From: Allorhodoferax sp032337135
GTDB lineage: Bacteria; Pseudomonadota; Gammaproteobacteria; Burkholderiales; Burkholderiaceae_C
Direction: 5' to 3'
NCBI RefSeq assembly: GCF_032337135.1
Contig: NZ_JAVXZZ010000001.1
Span: forward strand, 434,001 to 498,000
Length of the DNA stretch: 64,000 nt
Position numbers and translations under genes: made by a program. Of the stretch, positions 1-9,123 are shown in pieces (position 1 is the first letter of the stretch; every line of letters starts with the position of its first letter). The notes beneath the pieces were generated by a model, which was not told where the DNA came from, searched no databases, and saw only the letters and a program-made list of their open reading frames with translations.

Positions 1-906
1 GCGGTGGTCGGCCGTGGTGCGGAAGTACTCCAGGATGAACTGGTTGTCGTACACCGCGTGGTTCTGCGGAATCAACGAGCGGCATACCGACTCGCCCAGT
101 ACCTCGGTGGTACCGATGAAAGTGCCCACCGGCAGCATGCGTGCCGCCAGTCGTGGCTCCACCCGGTCGACATAGGCATTCGCCGCCAAGACCAGTTGGT
201 CACACTGCACCTGCACACCGCCGGCCACGCGCACGGTGATGGCCTGCGGCCCCTCCACATAGCTCTCCACCTTGCTCTGCTCGAAAATCTGCACGCCGGC
301 GCGTTCCGCCGCACGCGCCAGGCCAAGCACGTATTTGAGCGGATGAATGTGTGCGCCCTCCGGATCAATGATGCCGGCCTGGTAGCGCTCCGAGTTCAGG
401 TACTGGGGCAGGCTGGTATTGTCCACAAAGCGCAGCTTGTCGTAGCCCCATTCCTGCTGGCATTCGCTGATCCAATCGGTCAGGTCGGCCACACGGCGCT
501 GCAGCACCGCCACCTCGAGATGTCCTTCGACCAAATCGCAGTCGATCTGCTCCTCGCGCATCAGGGTGCGCATGCGCTGCACCGCGCGGCGGGATTCGTC
601 GAACATCTCCTTGGCTCGTGCATAGCCCATCACGCCCTTGAGACGCTGCATGCCGCAGGGAAAGCCGATGATCATCTGCCCCCCGTTGCGCCCCGACGCT
701 CCCCAGCCGACGCGGCTAGCCTCCAGCACTGCCACCTTCTTGCCGGCCCGCGCGAGGTCAAGCGCACAGTACAGACCGAAGAAACCGGCGCCGACGATAC
801 ACACGTCCACGCGCAAGGACTCCGCCAGGGAAGGCCGAGGCAGCAGGCGGTCGCCCGCCGTGGCGGCGTAATAGGTATCGGTGTGTTGGGTATCGCTGCG
901 GAACAT
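1..906 (-). CDS. puuB: PuuB-like gamma-glutamylputrescine oxidase (FAD), 3' end off the window
   Basis: 302 in-frame codons are visible; the C-terminus lies outside the window. The N-terminal third has an FAD-binding Rossmann start (GAGFFGLYCALDLARAGKK) followed by ASRVGWGASGRNGGQM, the glycine-rich signature of DAO-family oxidases of the PuuB/OrdL group. These enzymes oxidise gamma-glutamylputrescine or related amines to an aldehyde, with H2O2 and ammonia. The gene starts at the ATG at 906, 31 bases after the stop of the glutamine-synthetase-like gene upstream, so the two are probably one operon. That pairing (ligase then oxidase) is the core of the Puu pathway and is the main reason for the substrate assignment. 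Other FAD amine oxidases of the family cannot be excluded. Confidence 0.8.
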   Translation of the reverse strand, partial: MFRSDTQHTDTYYAATAGDRLLPRPSLAESLRVDVCIVGAGFFGLYCALDLARAGKKVAVLEASRVGWGASGRNGGQMIIGFPCGMQRLKGVMGYARAKEMFDESRRAVQRMRTLMREEQIDCDLVEGHLEVAVLQRRVADLTDWISECQQEWGYDKLRFVDNTSLPQYLNSERYQAGIIDPEGAHIHPLKYVLGLARAAERAGVQIFEQSKVESYVEGPQAITVRVAGGVQVQCDQLVLAANAYVDRVEPRLAARMLPVGTFIGTTEVLGESVCRSLIPQNHAVYDNQFILEYFRTTADHR

Positions 907-937
907 GAAGGGCTACTTTCTACGGGGGTGGGAAAAA

Positions 938-2347
938 TCAGGCCAGTTCAATCAGGTGGGTCAGGTCCCACTGCTGGCGCGGGTCGGCGAGAGCGGCACG
1001 CTCGTCATGCTCATGCCGCTTGATGGCCACATAGGTGTCCACCAGTGCATCGCCCAGCAGGGCGCGCATCACCGGGCTCGCTGCCATAGCTTCCAACGCC
1101 ACCAACAGATCGGTGGGCAAAGCATGGGCTTGCGGGTCGGTAGCCTGGGGCGGCTGCGCCGCTTGCAGCCCCACCAGCCCCAGGCCCAGGGTTGCAGCGA
1201 CGGTGAGATAGGGATTGGCGTCGCCTCCGGGCAAGCGGTTCTCCACCCGGCGCGCCAGGGCGCTGGACGACGGAATGCGAAACGCCAATGCGCGATCTTC
1301 CGCGCCCCAACTGGCATGCGAGGGCGAGGCATTGCTCAGTGCGATGCGATCGAACGCCATGTCATAGGGAGCAAACACGGCCATGGCCGCCGGCGTGTGG
1401 GCCTGCAAACCCGCAATGAAATGACCCAGGGCGTCGCTACTCTCGCCATCGGGGTGTGAAAACAGGTGCGGCCAGTCGCCATCCGATGCGTCGCGCCGCT
1501 GCACGCTGAAATGCCAGTGCATGCCGGTACCGGGCTGGTCGAAAAAAGGCTTGGCGGCAAAGCTGGCCAGAAAGCCATGGCGGGCCGCAATTTCGCGGGC
1601 CAGCCGCTTGAAGCGAAACACGGCGTCGGCCTGTTGCAGTGCTGGCCCGGGCAGGAAGTTCACTTCGTATTGGGAGAAGGCCGATTCATGCGCATGGCCG
1701 GACAGCGGAATGCCCATGCAGGCACAGGCGGCGTACAGTTCATCGAAATAGGCATCGAAATGGCTGGCACGCTCCAGCGACAGGGCTTCACAGGCCGACT
1801 CACGGGCCGGGGCCCCGGGGTAAGCACGGGCTGCGCCCAAGCTCACTTGCCCGGCAGATTCCTCGCGACTGAGCAGGAACAGCTCCAACTCTGGCGCCAC
1901 CAGTGCCTCCAGCCCCTGCGCGGCCAGGTCGGCCACCACGCGGCGCAACGCGGCGCGCGGCGACAGTTCGCTGGCATCGATTTCTCGGCCCAGGTGCGGC
2001 GACCACCAGCGGCCCGTAGGTTCGCAGATGACGCTGGCCTCGCCCGTGCGACCCGGTCGAGGTACCAGCGTGCCCAAGTCTGGCACCAGGTGCATGTCCA
2101 CATAGCTCTCGGGCAGCAGCGGGCCAAACACGGCCTCGGGCTCGCCGCCGGTCAGGGTCAGCCCCAGCACCACGGATGGTAGCTTGCAGCCCCCCAGGGC
2201 CAGGAAGTCGTCGGCGTGGACACGCTTGCCACGCGCCACCGAAGTGAAATCACCCAGGGCGCATTCAATGGAACGGGCACCGGTGCGTTCCAGCGCGGTG
2301 CGCGCCTGTTCCGTGTCAACAAGGGGAAGAGGGGTGGTGGGGTTCAT
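938..2347 (-). CDS. puuA: PuuA-like gamma-glutamylputrescine synthetase (glutamine synthetase family)
   Basis: 469 residues from the ATG at 2347; an upstream in-frame ATG at 2386 would add 13 residues, and neither start has a clear ribosome-binding site. The N-terminal beta-grasp region contains DFTSVARGK, and the catalytic domain has APELELFL, GTGMHWHFSV, the ATP-site region PSHASWGAEDR and RVENRLPGGDANPYL, all typical of class-I glutamine synthetase relatives that ligate glutamate to an amine. With the PuuB-like oxidase immediately downstream it should start degradation of putrescine or another (poly)amine. Likely controlled by the divergent MocR regulator through the TTGGACCA repeats just upstream. 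Ethanolamine or another amine remains possible as substrate. Confidence 0.8.
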   Translation of the reverse strand: MNPTTPLPLVDTEQARTALERTGARSIECALGDFTSVARGKRVHADDFLALGGCKLPSVVLGLTLTGGEPEAVFGPLLPESYVDMHLVPDLGTLVPRPGRTGEASVICEPTGRWWSPHLGREIDASELSPRAALRRVVADLAAQGLEALVAPELELFLLSREESAGQVSLGAARAYPGAPARESACEALSLERASHFDAYFDELYAACACMGIPLSGHAHESAFSQYEVNFLPGPALQQADAVFRFKRLAREIAARHGFLASFAAKPFFDQPGTGMHWHFSVQRRDASDGDWPHLFSHPDGESSDALGHFIAGLQAHTPAAMAVFAPYDMAFDRIALSNASPSHASWGAEDRALAFRIPSSSALARRVENRLPGGDANPYLTVAATLGLGLVGLQAAQPPQATDPQAHALPTDLLVALEAMAASPVMRALLGDALVDTYVAIKRHEHDERAALADPRQQWDLTHLIELA

Positions 2348-2386
2348 GACGAGCTCGTATCCGTTGCTGAGCGATGGTATGGCCAT

Positions 2387-2457
2387 ATTGGACCATTCAT
2401 ATAATCCACTTTATTATTTTTTCGATGGTCCAATTTTGAATTGGGCCAGTGGTTCAA
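2387..2457. promoter_or_regulatory. Repeated TTGGACCA motifs: probable MocR operator
   Basis: ATTGGACCAT occurs at 2387-2396, its exact reverse complement ATGGTCCAAT at 2425-2434, and a one-mismatch direct copy of the first nine bases, ATTGGGCCA, at 2440-2448. A weaker inverted half, GTGGTTCAA, follows at 2449-2457. The sites sit between the divergent puuA-like and mocR genes. MocR/GabR regulators characteristically bind paired direct and inverted repeats of this size. A TATAAT hexamer on the + strand lies at 2400-2405, between the sites. The binding protein is inferred from adjacency. Confidence 0.65.
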
Positions 2458-2595
2458 AAGTGGCCTGTGGCGCAAGCCGCAATGCTGTACCCACGGCGAA
2501 GCAGTGCTTGTCACACAATCCACGCCAGATCCACCCCCCTTGCTTCTGGAAATCCACCGTGCGCACCAAGCCGCAGCACCCGCAGGAACACCGCC

Positions 2596-4110
2596 ATGGC
2601 TGAGGCCAGCTCTGCCCATACTGCGCTGGCCACTTGGCTGTCTGCGCGCCTGCGGGCCCAGCCCGGGCAGCCCCTGGGCACGGCACTGGCCCAGGCCTTG
2701 CGTGATGGTGTCCTGCAGGGTGCACTGGCGGGCGGTCAGCGCTTGCCGTCTACGCGCTGGTTGGGTGAGCGCCTGGGCGTAGCCCGCAACACGATCGTGG
2801 CGGTCTATGCCCAGCTGACCGACGAAGGCGTGCTGGTGGCTGGTCTGGGTTCGGGTACGTTCGTCAGCCAAGCCCTGCCCGCACGCGTACCCGCATCCCC
2901 CACGGAAGTGGCCCCACATGCCACGCAAGCGCCATTGCTGTCGGCACGCGGCCAGCGTTACCAGAACCACCCGATCCACCGCTTCTGGAGCAAGGAGCCC
3001 TTCTGTCCGGGTGGATTTGACGCCAGCCTGTTTCCGCAGGCGCTGTGGAACCGCCTGCTGGCCCAGTCTCTGCGCCAAACCGATGCCGGCCTGCTGGGCG
3101 CTGGCGAGCCAGGAGGAGCACCCGCTTTGCGCATAGCCATTGCCGAGCACATCCGCACCAGCCGCGGGGTGCGCTGCGAACCACGCCAGATCATCATCAC
3201 CGATGGCACAGCCCAGTCGCTGGAACTCATTGCACGACTGCTGTGTGACCCGGGTGACCGGGTCTGGGTCGAGAACCCCTGCTACTGGGGGGCCAGCCAG
3301 ACACTGTCCGATCTGGGACTGCAACTGGAACCACTGGATGTGGACGACGACGGCTTGCCGCTGCCGCCCTCGCGCACCGCGCTGCGACCACGCTTGGCCT
3401 ACCTGACGCCCTCGCACCAGTTCCCCACCGGCGCCGTCATGCCCTTGGCGCGACGCTTGCAGTGGCTGGCCCATGCGCGAGAGCATGGGCTGCTGCTGGT
3501 GGAAGATGACTACGACAGCGAGTACCGCTACACCGGCAAGCCTTTTCCTTCCCTGCTGGGTTTGGACAACGAGGTGGATGGCGGTGAACACGTGCTGTAC
3601 CTGGGCAGCTTCAGCAAGACCATGTACCCCGGCATCCGGGTTGGCTTCATGGTGGTCCCTCCGACACTGGCCGAGGTGTTCGGCCAGGCCTCGGCCGACT
3701 TCTACCGCGACGGTGACCAACTGGTGCAGCAGGGGCTGGCGCGCTTCATGGCCGAAGGGCACTACGCCACCCATGTGCGCGCCCTGCGCCGCGAGTTCGG
3801 TGCCCGCCGCCAGGCCCTCGTAGCGGCGCTGCACCAGCACCTCCCTCAACTGATCACGCCAGAGGGGCCGTTGCGCCTGCTCGGAGGCGAACGTGGCGTG
3901 CACCTGACCCTGGGCTTGCCCGACGCCGTGGACGACCAGGCCCTGGCTCTGGCTTGTCGCGCACAAGGGGTGACGGTGGTACCACTGTCGGTGTACTGTG
4001 TCGGGAATATCCACTGCGGGCTAGTCATGTCCTTTGCTGCCAGCCCCATCGACCAGCTCGAGGCCCTGGTAGCCCGCATGGCGCCGGCACTGCGGCAGTG
4101 CCTGTCTTAG
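2596..4110 (+). CDS. MocR/GabR-type regulator (GntR winged helix fused to PLP aminotransferase fold)
   Basis: 504 residues. The start at 2596 is chosen because AGGA stands 8 bases upstream and the preceding open frame has no recognisable domain. Residues about 15-80 are a GntR winged helix (LPSTRWLGERLGVARNTIV). The rest is a fold-type-I aminotransferase: YLTPSHQFPTG, VEDDYDSEYRY and the PLP lysine K341 in SFSKTMYPG. MocR proteins sense PLP or a PLP-amine adduct and usually regulate a divergent catabolic gene. Here the divergent genes are the puuA/puuB-like pair, so an amine or its aldehyde product is a plausible effector. Confidence 0.88.
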   Translation: MAEASSAHTALATWLSARLRAQPGQPLGTALAQALRDGVLQGALAGGQRLPSTRWLGERLGVARNTIVAVYAQLTDEGVLVAGLGSGTFVSQALPARVPASPTEVAPHATQAPLLSARGQRYQNHPIHRFWSKEPFCPGGFDASLFPQALWNRLLAQSLRQTDAGLLGAGEPGGAPALRIAIAEHIRTSRGVRCEPRQIIITDGTAQSLELIARLLCDPGDRVWVENPCYWGASQTLSDLGLQLEPLDVDDDGLPLPPSRTALRPRLAYLTPSHQFPTGAVMPLARRLQWLAHAREHGLLLVEDDYDSEYRYTGKPFPSLLGLDNEVDGGEHVLYLGSFSKTMYPGIRVGFMVVPPTLAEVFGQASADFYRDGDQLVQQGLARFMAEGHYATHVRALRREFGARRQALVAALHQHLPQLITPEGPLRLLGGERGVHLTLGLPDAVDDQALALACRAQGVTVVPLSVYCVGNIHCGLVMSFAASPIDQLEALVARMAPALRQCLS

Positions 4111-4246
4111 CCGTCGATGCCGCAGGGGGCACCGAAGCGGTGCGTGTGACGGCCCATGCAGCATCGGCGCGACGCTACCCAATCTCGTCCGTGACTGCGG
4201 CAGGGCTTGTTGATAGGATGGCATTCAGACGCCGCGCTCATTTTCC

Positions 4247-5491
4247 ATGCTGGACATCCGAACCCTCCTGATTGGCCTTGCTCTGCTGTGGGTAGTGCGT
4301 GCCGCGGCGCTGGTGCTCGCCTACCGCCTGCAGAAGCACTATGCCCCGATACGGTACTGGGCCATCGGGTCCAGTCTCGTCGCCATCGGATTCCTGGTCG
4401 TGGCGCTACGCGGCCCCATCCCCTTGGCGGTATCCGTGCTGCTCGGCCACGGGCTGGTGCTATGCGGGTGGGCATCCATCGATCTGGGCCTGGTGCGTGC
4501 TGCAGGCTGGAGGCCACCGCAGCAGGCGTTTGCCTGGTTGGTGGTGCTGACCTCGCTGGGGCTGGCCTGGTTCGTTCTGGGCGTTGACGACTACCAGACC
4601 CGTACCGTGCTGATCACCGTCACGCCCGGCATCATGGATGTCTATGCCGCTTATTGCTGCCTGCGCCCCCGGCAGGCATCCGCAGCCCGGCATGCCGTGC
4701 TGCGCTGGATCGGCTGGATGCAAGTCGGTATCACCCTGGCCAACGGCATCAAACTCTGGTTCGTCCTGCAGCACTCAGGCCCTGTGCTCTTTGCCGCCGA
4801 CTGGCGCAATGCCCTGTTCTACCTGTACGTGATCGCCTACGCGGCATTGCAGACCGCACTGCTCATCCTGCTAGCGGCCCAGCGCATCGAAGACCGCCTG
4901 GGGGTCTCCATCCGGGCCCAGGCCAGGGCCCAGGAAACGGTGCGGCGGTTGGCCTATTTCGACCCCCTTACCCAGTTACCCAACCGCCGTCTGCTGGATG
5001 ACCGCCTGCAGCAAGCACTGTCGCTGGCCCGCCGCAACCGGCAATGTGGGGCTGTGCTGATGCTGGATCTGGACAATTTCAAACCGCTCAACGACAGCCA
5101 GGGCCACGCAGTGGGCGACCTGTTGCTGCAGGAAGTGGCCCACCGGCTGACGGCCTGCCTGCGTGCGGCCGATACCGCTTCCCGCGTCGGGGGAGACGAA
5201 TTCGTGGTCGTGCTGTCCGGTCTGTCGGCGACCATACCGGAGTCCGAAAGCCAGGCCTTGGCCGTAGCGGAAAAGATCCGCCTTGCACTCGGAGCGACCT
5301 ACACCCTTTCGATAGGCACCCAAGTGGAACCGATCGAGCACCGTTGCACGGCCAGCATTGGTGTCGCGTTGTTCTGCACCGGCAGTGCCGGCGATGCGCT
5401 CAAGCAAGCCGACCAGGCCATGTACCAGGCCAAGGCGGCAGGCCGCAACCGCGTCGAACTGTTTCGATCGGCTGCACCACAAGCAGCCTAG
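4247..5491 (+). CDS. Membrane diguanylate cyclase (GGDEF)
   Basis: 414 residues. The first about 210 residues form six or seven hydrophobic helices with no recognised ligand-binding motif. A GGDEF domain follows (about 235-405) with FDPLTQLPNRR, the intact active site GGDEF at 315-319 and, five residues before it, RAAD, the RxxD inhibitory I-site. The protein should therefore make cyclic-di-GMP and be subject to product inhibition. It starts at an ATG with no strong ribosome-binding site, 136 bases after the MocR gene, and is probably transcribed alone. It is one of three c-di-GMP enzymes in the first 26 kb, with the HD-GYP and GGDEF-EAL proteins. Confidence 0.9.
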   Translation: MLDIRTLLIGLALLWVVRAAALVLAYRLQKHYAPIRYWAIGSSLVAIGFLVVALRGPIPLAVSVLLGHGLVLCGWASIDLGLVRAAGWRPPQQAFAWLVVLTSLGLAWFVLGVDDYQTRTVLITVTPGIMDVYAAYCCLRPRQASAARHAVLRWIGWMQVGITLANGIKLWFVLQHSGPVLFAADWRNALFYLYVIAYAALQTALLILLAAQRIEDRLGVSIRAQARAQETVRRLAYFDPLTQLPNRRLLDDRLQQALSLARRNRQCGAVLMLDLDNFKPLNDSQGHAVGDLLLQEVAHRLTACLRAADTASRVGGDEFVVVLSGLSATIPESESQALAVAEKIRLALGATYTLSIGTQVEPIEHRCTASIGVALFCTGSAGDALKQADQAMYQAKAAGRNRVELFRSAAPQAA

Positions 5492-5683
5492 GTCAGGCCG
5501 CAGCCGAGCGGGCTGTGCCTGTGTTGCAAGCCTCGACTACCCAATGCGCGATGCGAACACCGATCCAGCGTGCACCGTGGCTTTGCCTGCAGGGCGCGCA
5601 AACGAACTCGTGCTCTGCTTTTCATAGTAGCCCGCACAGAACCCATGTGGGCCAGAACCAACAACTACCCATCAATGCAGCGA

Positions 5684-5716
5684 GACCGCTGGTATCGTGC
5701 CACGGCACCAGCGGTC
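5684..5716. other. Stem-loop between convergent genes
   Basis: A perfect 10-bp inverted repeat (GACCGCTGGT / ACCAGCGGTC) with a 13-base loop lies between the convergent ends of the diguanylate cyclase and icd genes. There is no T-tract on either strand, so it is not a textbook intrinsic terminator. An mRNA 3'-end stabiliser or a factor-assisted terminator is possible. Confidence 0.4.
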
Positions 5717-5732
5717 CCGCCTGGCAGTGGCC

Positions 5733-7973
5733 TCAGCCCCCGCTGACGGCCGCCAGGGCCGCGTTGAGCGTGGCGCTGGGGCGCATGACCTGGTCGAGCT
5801 TGGCCAGGTCAGGCCGGTAGTAGCCGCCGATGTCGGCCGGTTTGCCCTGCACTGCAGCGAGCTCGGCAACGATGGACTGCTCCTGTTCGGCCAGCGACTT
5901 GGCCAAGGGCGCGAAATGGGCTGCCAGCTCGGCGTCTTCGGTCTGTGCTGCCAGGGCCTGGGCCCAGTACAGGGCCAGGTAGAACTGGCTGCCGCGGTTG
6001 TCGAGCTGGCCGGTGCGCGGAGACGGGTTCTTGTTGTTGTCCAGCAGTTGGCCGGTCGCTGCGTCCAGGGTCTTGGCGAGCAGTTTGGCCTTGCCATTGC
6101 CGTTCTTCAGGCCCAGGTCCTCGAGTGACACCGCCAAGGCCAGGAATTCACCGAGCGAGTCCCAGCGCAGGTGGTTCTCTTCCACCAGCTGCTGCACGTG
6201 CTTCGGTGCCGAGCCACCGGCACCGGTTTCGTACATGCCGCCACCGGCCATGAGCGGAACGATGGACAGCATCTTGGCGCTGGTGCCCAGTTCCATGATG
6301 GGGAACAGGTCGGTGAGGTAGTCGCGCAGGATGTTGCCAGTGGCGCTGATGGTGTCCAGACCGCGGATGACGCGCTCCAGCGTGTAACGCATGGCACGCA
6401 CCTGGCTCATGATCTGGATGTCCAGACCGGAGGTGTTGTGCTCGTGCAGGTACATCTTCACCTTGGTGATGAGCTGCGCCTCGTGGGGGCGGTACTGGTC
6501 CAGCCAGAACACCACGGGCATGCCCGAGTTGCGGGCACGGTTCACGGCCAGCTTGACCCAGTCGCGGATGGCGGCATCCTTGACCTGGCACATGCGCCAG
6601 ATGTCGCCTGCTTCCACGTTCTGGCTCATCAGCACTTCGCCGGTGTTGATGTCGGTGATGTTGGCCACGCCGTCTTCGGGAATCTCGAAGGTCTTGTCGT
6701 GTGAACCGTACTCTTCGGCCTGCTGGGCCATGAGGCCCACGTTGGGAACGGTACCCATGGTCTTGGGGTCGAACGCGCCATGCCACTTGCAGAAGTTGAT
6801 CATCTCCTGGTAGATCCGGGCGAAGGTCGATTCGGGCATCACCGCCTTGACTTCCTTCAGACGGCCATTGGCATCCCACATCATGCCGCCGTTGCGGATC
6901 ATGGCGGGCATGGAGGCGTCCACGATGATGTCGTTGGGCGAGTGGAAGTTGGTGATGCCCTTGGCCGAGTCCACCATGGCCAGCTCGGGGCGGTGGGCGT
7001 GGCAGGCGTGCAGGTCCTGCTTGATCTCGTCCTGGGTACTCTGGGGCAGCGTGGCAATCTTGTTGTACAGGTCGACCATGCCGTTGTTCACGTTGATGCC
7101 CAGTTCGTCGAACAGCTTGGCGTGCTTGGTGAAGGCGTCACGGTAGAAAATGCGCACACAGTGGCCGAACACGATGGGGTGCGAAACCTTCATCATCGTG
7201 GCCTTCACGTGCAGCGAGAACATGACACCGGTCTTGCGGGCATCCTCGATTTCCTTTTCGTAGAACTCCAGCAGGGCCTTCTTGCTCATGAACATGCTGT
7301 CGATCACCTCGCGGTCCAGCAGCGACACCTTGGGCTTGAGCACGATGGTCTTGCCGCTCTTGGTGATGAGCTCCATCTTCACGTCACGGGCGCGGTCCAG
7401 GGTCATGGACTTTTCGCCGTGGTAGAAGTCGCCATGGTGCATGTGGGACACGTGTGAACGCGAGGCCTGGCTCCACTCGGCCATGCTGTGCGGGTTCTTG
7501 CGCGCGTATTCCTTCACGGCCTTGGGCGCACGGCGGTCGGAATTGCCCTCGCGCAGCACCGGATTCACGGCGGAGCCGATGCACTTGCCGTAGCGTGCAC
7601 GGATGCTTTTCTCCTCGTCGGTCTTCGGGTCTTCGGGGTATGCCGGCACGGCAAAGCCCTGACCCTGCAGCTCCTTGATGCAGGCCTTGAGCTGGGCCAC
7701 GGAAGCACTGATGTTGGGCAGCTTGATGATGTTGGCGTCCGGTCGCAGGGTCAGCTGGCCCAGTTCGGCCAGGGTGTCGGGTACGCGCTGTTCTTCCTTG
7801 AGGTATTCCGGAAATTGCGACAGCACGCGCGCCGCGACGGAAATGTCGGCGGTCTCCACCTTCAGGCCCGCAGGTGCGGTGAACGCACGAACGATGGGCA
7901 GAAAGGACGCGGTGGCCAGGAGGGGCGCCTCGTCGGTCAGGGTGTAGATGATGGTGTTTTTCTGGTCACTCAT
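5733..7973 (-). CDS. icd: NADP-dependent isocitrate dehydrogenase, monomeric type
   Basis: 746 residues, the usual size of the monomeric IDH family (about 740), which is unrelated in length to the 420-residue dimeric enzyme. It begins MSDQKNTIIYTLTDEAP and carries family blocks such as PNISASVAQLKACIKELQ, PVFWLDQYRPHEAQLI and GTSAKMLSIVPLMAGGG near the C-terminus. It converts isocitrate to 2-oxoglutarate with NADPH in the TCA cycle. The start is supported by AGGAGA 7 bases upstream. It is a single-gene unit. A perfect 12-bp inverted repeat 110 bases upstream is a candidate operator. Confidence 0.97.
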   Translation of the reverse strand: MSDQKNTIIYTLTDEAPLLATASFLPIVRAFTAPAGLKVETADISVAARVLSQFPEYLKEEQRVPDTLAELGQLTLRPDANIIKLPNISASVAQLKACIKELQGQGFAVPAYPEDPKTDEEKSIRARYGKCIGSAVNPVLREGNSDRRAPKAVKEYARKNPHSMAEWSQASRSHVSHMHHGDFYHGEKSMTLDRARDVKMELITKSGKTIVLKPKVSLLDREVIDSMFMSKKALLEFYEKEIEDARKTGVMFSLHVKATMMKVSHPIVFGHCVRIFYRDAFTKHAKLFDELGINVNNGMVDLYNKIATLPQSTQDEIKQDLHACHAHRPELAMVDSAKGITNFHSPNDIIVDASMPAMIRNGGMMWDANGRLKEVKAVMPESTFARIYQEMINFCKWHGAFDPKTMGTVPNVGLMAQQAEEYGSHDKTFEIPEDGVANITDINTGEVLMSQNVEAGDIWRMCQVKDAAIRDWVKLAVNRARNSGMPVVFWLDQYRPHEAQLITKVKMYLHEHNTSGLDIQIMSQVRAMRYTLERVIRGLDTISATGNILRDYLTDLFPIMELGTSAKMLSIVPLMAGGGMYETGAGGSAPKHVQQLVEENHLRWDSLGEFLALAVSLEDLGLKNGNGKAKLLAKTLDAATGQLLDNNKNPSPRTGQLDNRGSQFYLALYWAQALAAQTEDAELAAHFAPLAKSLAEQEQSIVAELAAVQGKPADIGGYYRPDLAKLDQVMRPSATLNAALAAVSGG

Positions 7974-8082
7974 GGGAGTCTCCTGGTTTTGATGGGTATG
8001 CAGCAGGCACCTGCTGCGTCGTGTGCGGGCGCGAGCCCGTGATCTTGAGCGAATTTTCTTGCTTCGGTCTGACCGGTATCAT

Positions 8083-8116
8083 ATATTTTGCAATTAGATT
8101 TCACATTGCAAAATAT
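8083..8116. promoter_or_regulatory. Perfect 12-bp inverted repeat upstream of icd
   Basis: ATATTTTGCAAT (8083-8094) and its exact complement ATTGCAAAATAT (8105-8116) are separated by 10 bases, in an AT-rich island about 110 bases upstream of icd. The TTTGCAA half-site resembles those bound by ScfR/RamB-type regulators of acetate, propionate and glyoxylate metabolism. That match is recalled, not tested. The site could equally serve the divergent barrel gene at 8242. Confidence 0.55.
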
Positions 8117-8241
8117 CAATAATCGCTGCCACCTGGCCCTCAAGGTCGCCCTGATTCGGTTGGGGCCATGCTCGTAGCATGCCGAAGCTGCCGAATGACC
8201 GCAACTACCATGCGAGACCATTCTTGATGCAGGACAATGGC

Positions 8242-8862
8242 ATGACCCATCTCGATTGCTCAGCACGCGGCACCTTCCGAGGTTTGTGGCTTTTCGTTTC
8301 TGCCACAGCATTGGCCGTGCCTGTGGCCGTATCGGCCCAAACCGCCAGCCCGGACTGGAGCCTGGGGGTATATGCCGGCAAATACCATGATGCCGAGCCG
8401 GCGGGTGCCCTGACCGGGAAGGCGAATTACGTCGAGCACTACATGGTCGCACTCACTGGCAGCAAGACACTCTGGAAGCACCCACAGTGGCCGGTTTCGC
8501 TGGAACTCGATGGCATGCTCGGGCAACAGTCCGGCAAGGCCACGCTGACCGAGGTGGCAATTGCACCGGCACTGCGCTTTACCGCGTTCCAGTGGAAGGA
8601 TGCGATACGTACAGACCTGCGGCTCGCGCCATTGGGGCTTTCCTACACCAGCGAGGTCGGTCCCATGGAATACGGGCCCGATGGACGCGGCAGTCGCACC
8701 CTCAACTACCTGTTTGTGGAAGCCGCCTTTTCCCGCCCCACATCAGCGTCCAATGAATTCTTTGTTCGCCTGCACCACCGTTGCGCCATCTACGACCTGC
8801 TCAACAACTACGGTGCCAACGGTGAGGACTTCCTGACACTGGGCTGGCGGCACAGGTTCTGA
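8242..8862 (+). CDS. Outer-membrane beta-barrel protein, possibly PagL-like lipid A deacylase relative
   Basis: 206 residues from the ATG at 8242, chosen because AGGA lies 7 bases upstream and a signal peptide follows at once (hydrophobic LWLFVSATALAVPVAVSA, cleavage near SAQ). The mature part shows alternating amphipathic strands and ends GWRHRF, an aromatic C-terminus typical of Bam-inserted barrels. The penultimate strand contains RLHHRCAIYDLLNN; in PagL-type deacylases a conserved H-x-S dyad lies near this place, and here the corresponding residue would be Cys. The family assignment is tentative. The protein stands alone between icd and a DUF2798 gene. Confidence 0.55.
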   Translation: MTHLDCSARGTFRGLWLFVSATALAVPVAVSAQTASPDWSLGVYAGKYHDAEPAGALTGKANYVEHYMVALTGSKTLWKHPQWPVSLELDGMLGQQSGKATLTEVAIAPALRFTAFQWKDAIRTDLRLAPLGLSYTSEVGPMEYGPDGRGSRTLNYLFVEAAFSRPTSASNEFFVRLHHRCAIYDLLNNYGANGEDFLTLGWRHRF

Positions 8863-8892
8863 ATCGACCGGCCGCGCTGTCCTCGTGCCTGC

Positions 8893-9123
8893 CTACACAG
8901 GCATGCCGAGCAAACGGCCCGTAATCTTGCGGGCCAGGGGAGCCACGAAGAAGATCACGGGCACCGCCACCACGTAGGCGATACCGAATGCCGTTGCCCA
9001 GCGATGCAGAAAATCCGGAGAAAAGCCAACGTTCACTGCCGTAATGACAAAGGTCATGATGAACACCATCATGGCGCCCATGACCAGGGAGAAGACGATC
9101 TGGAATTTTTTCTGGGGCTGCAT
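8893..9123 (-). CDS. Small inner-membrane protein, DUF2798 family
   Basis: 76 residues starting at the ATG at 9123 (MQPQKKFQIVFSLVMGAMM). Two hydrophobic helices (about 8-30 and 42-66) are separated by NVGFSPDFLHRWATAFG, the pattern of DUF2798 proteins, whose function is unknown. It ends ARKITGRLLGMPV. The region upstream encodes no protein but holds a dnaE2 3' remnant. The stop overlaps a short TGCCT/AGGCA hairpin at 8889-8902. Confidence 0.75.
   Translation of the reverse strand: MQPQKKFQIVFSLVMGAMMVFIMTFVITAVNVGFSPDFLHRWATAFGIAYVVAVPVIFFVAPLARKITGRLLGMPV

Noticed and set aside
4..1023. Long open frame on the + strand opposite the PuuB-like gene.
   Set aside because: Its translation is low-complexity, without domains, and lies antisense to a clear FAD oxidase; an artefact of high-GC codon use.
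5611..5665. Possible eleventh copy of the 55-nt repeat downstream of the diguanylate cyclase (TTTTCATAGTAGCC...GTGGGCC).
   Set aside because: It needs a gap to align and lacks the complete GCT...AGC segment; too weak to count.
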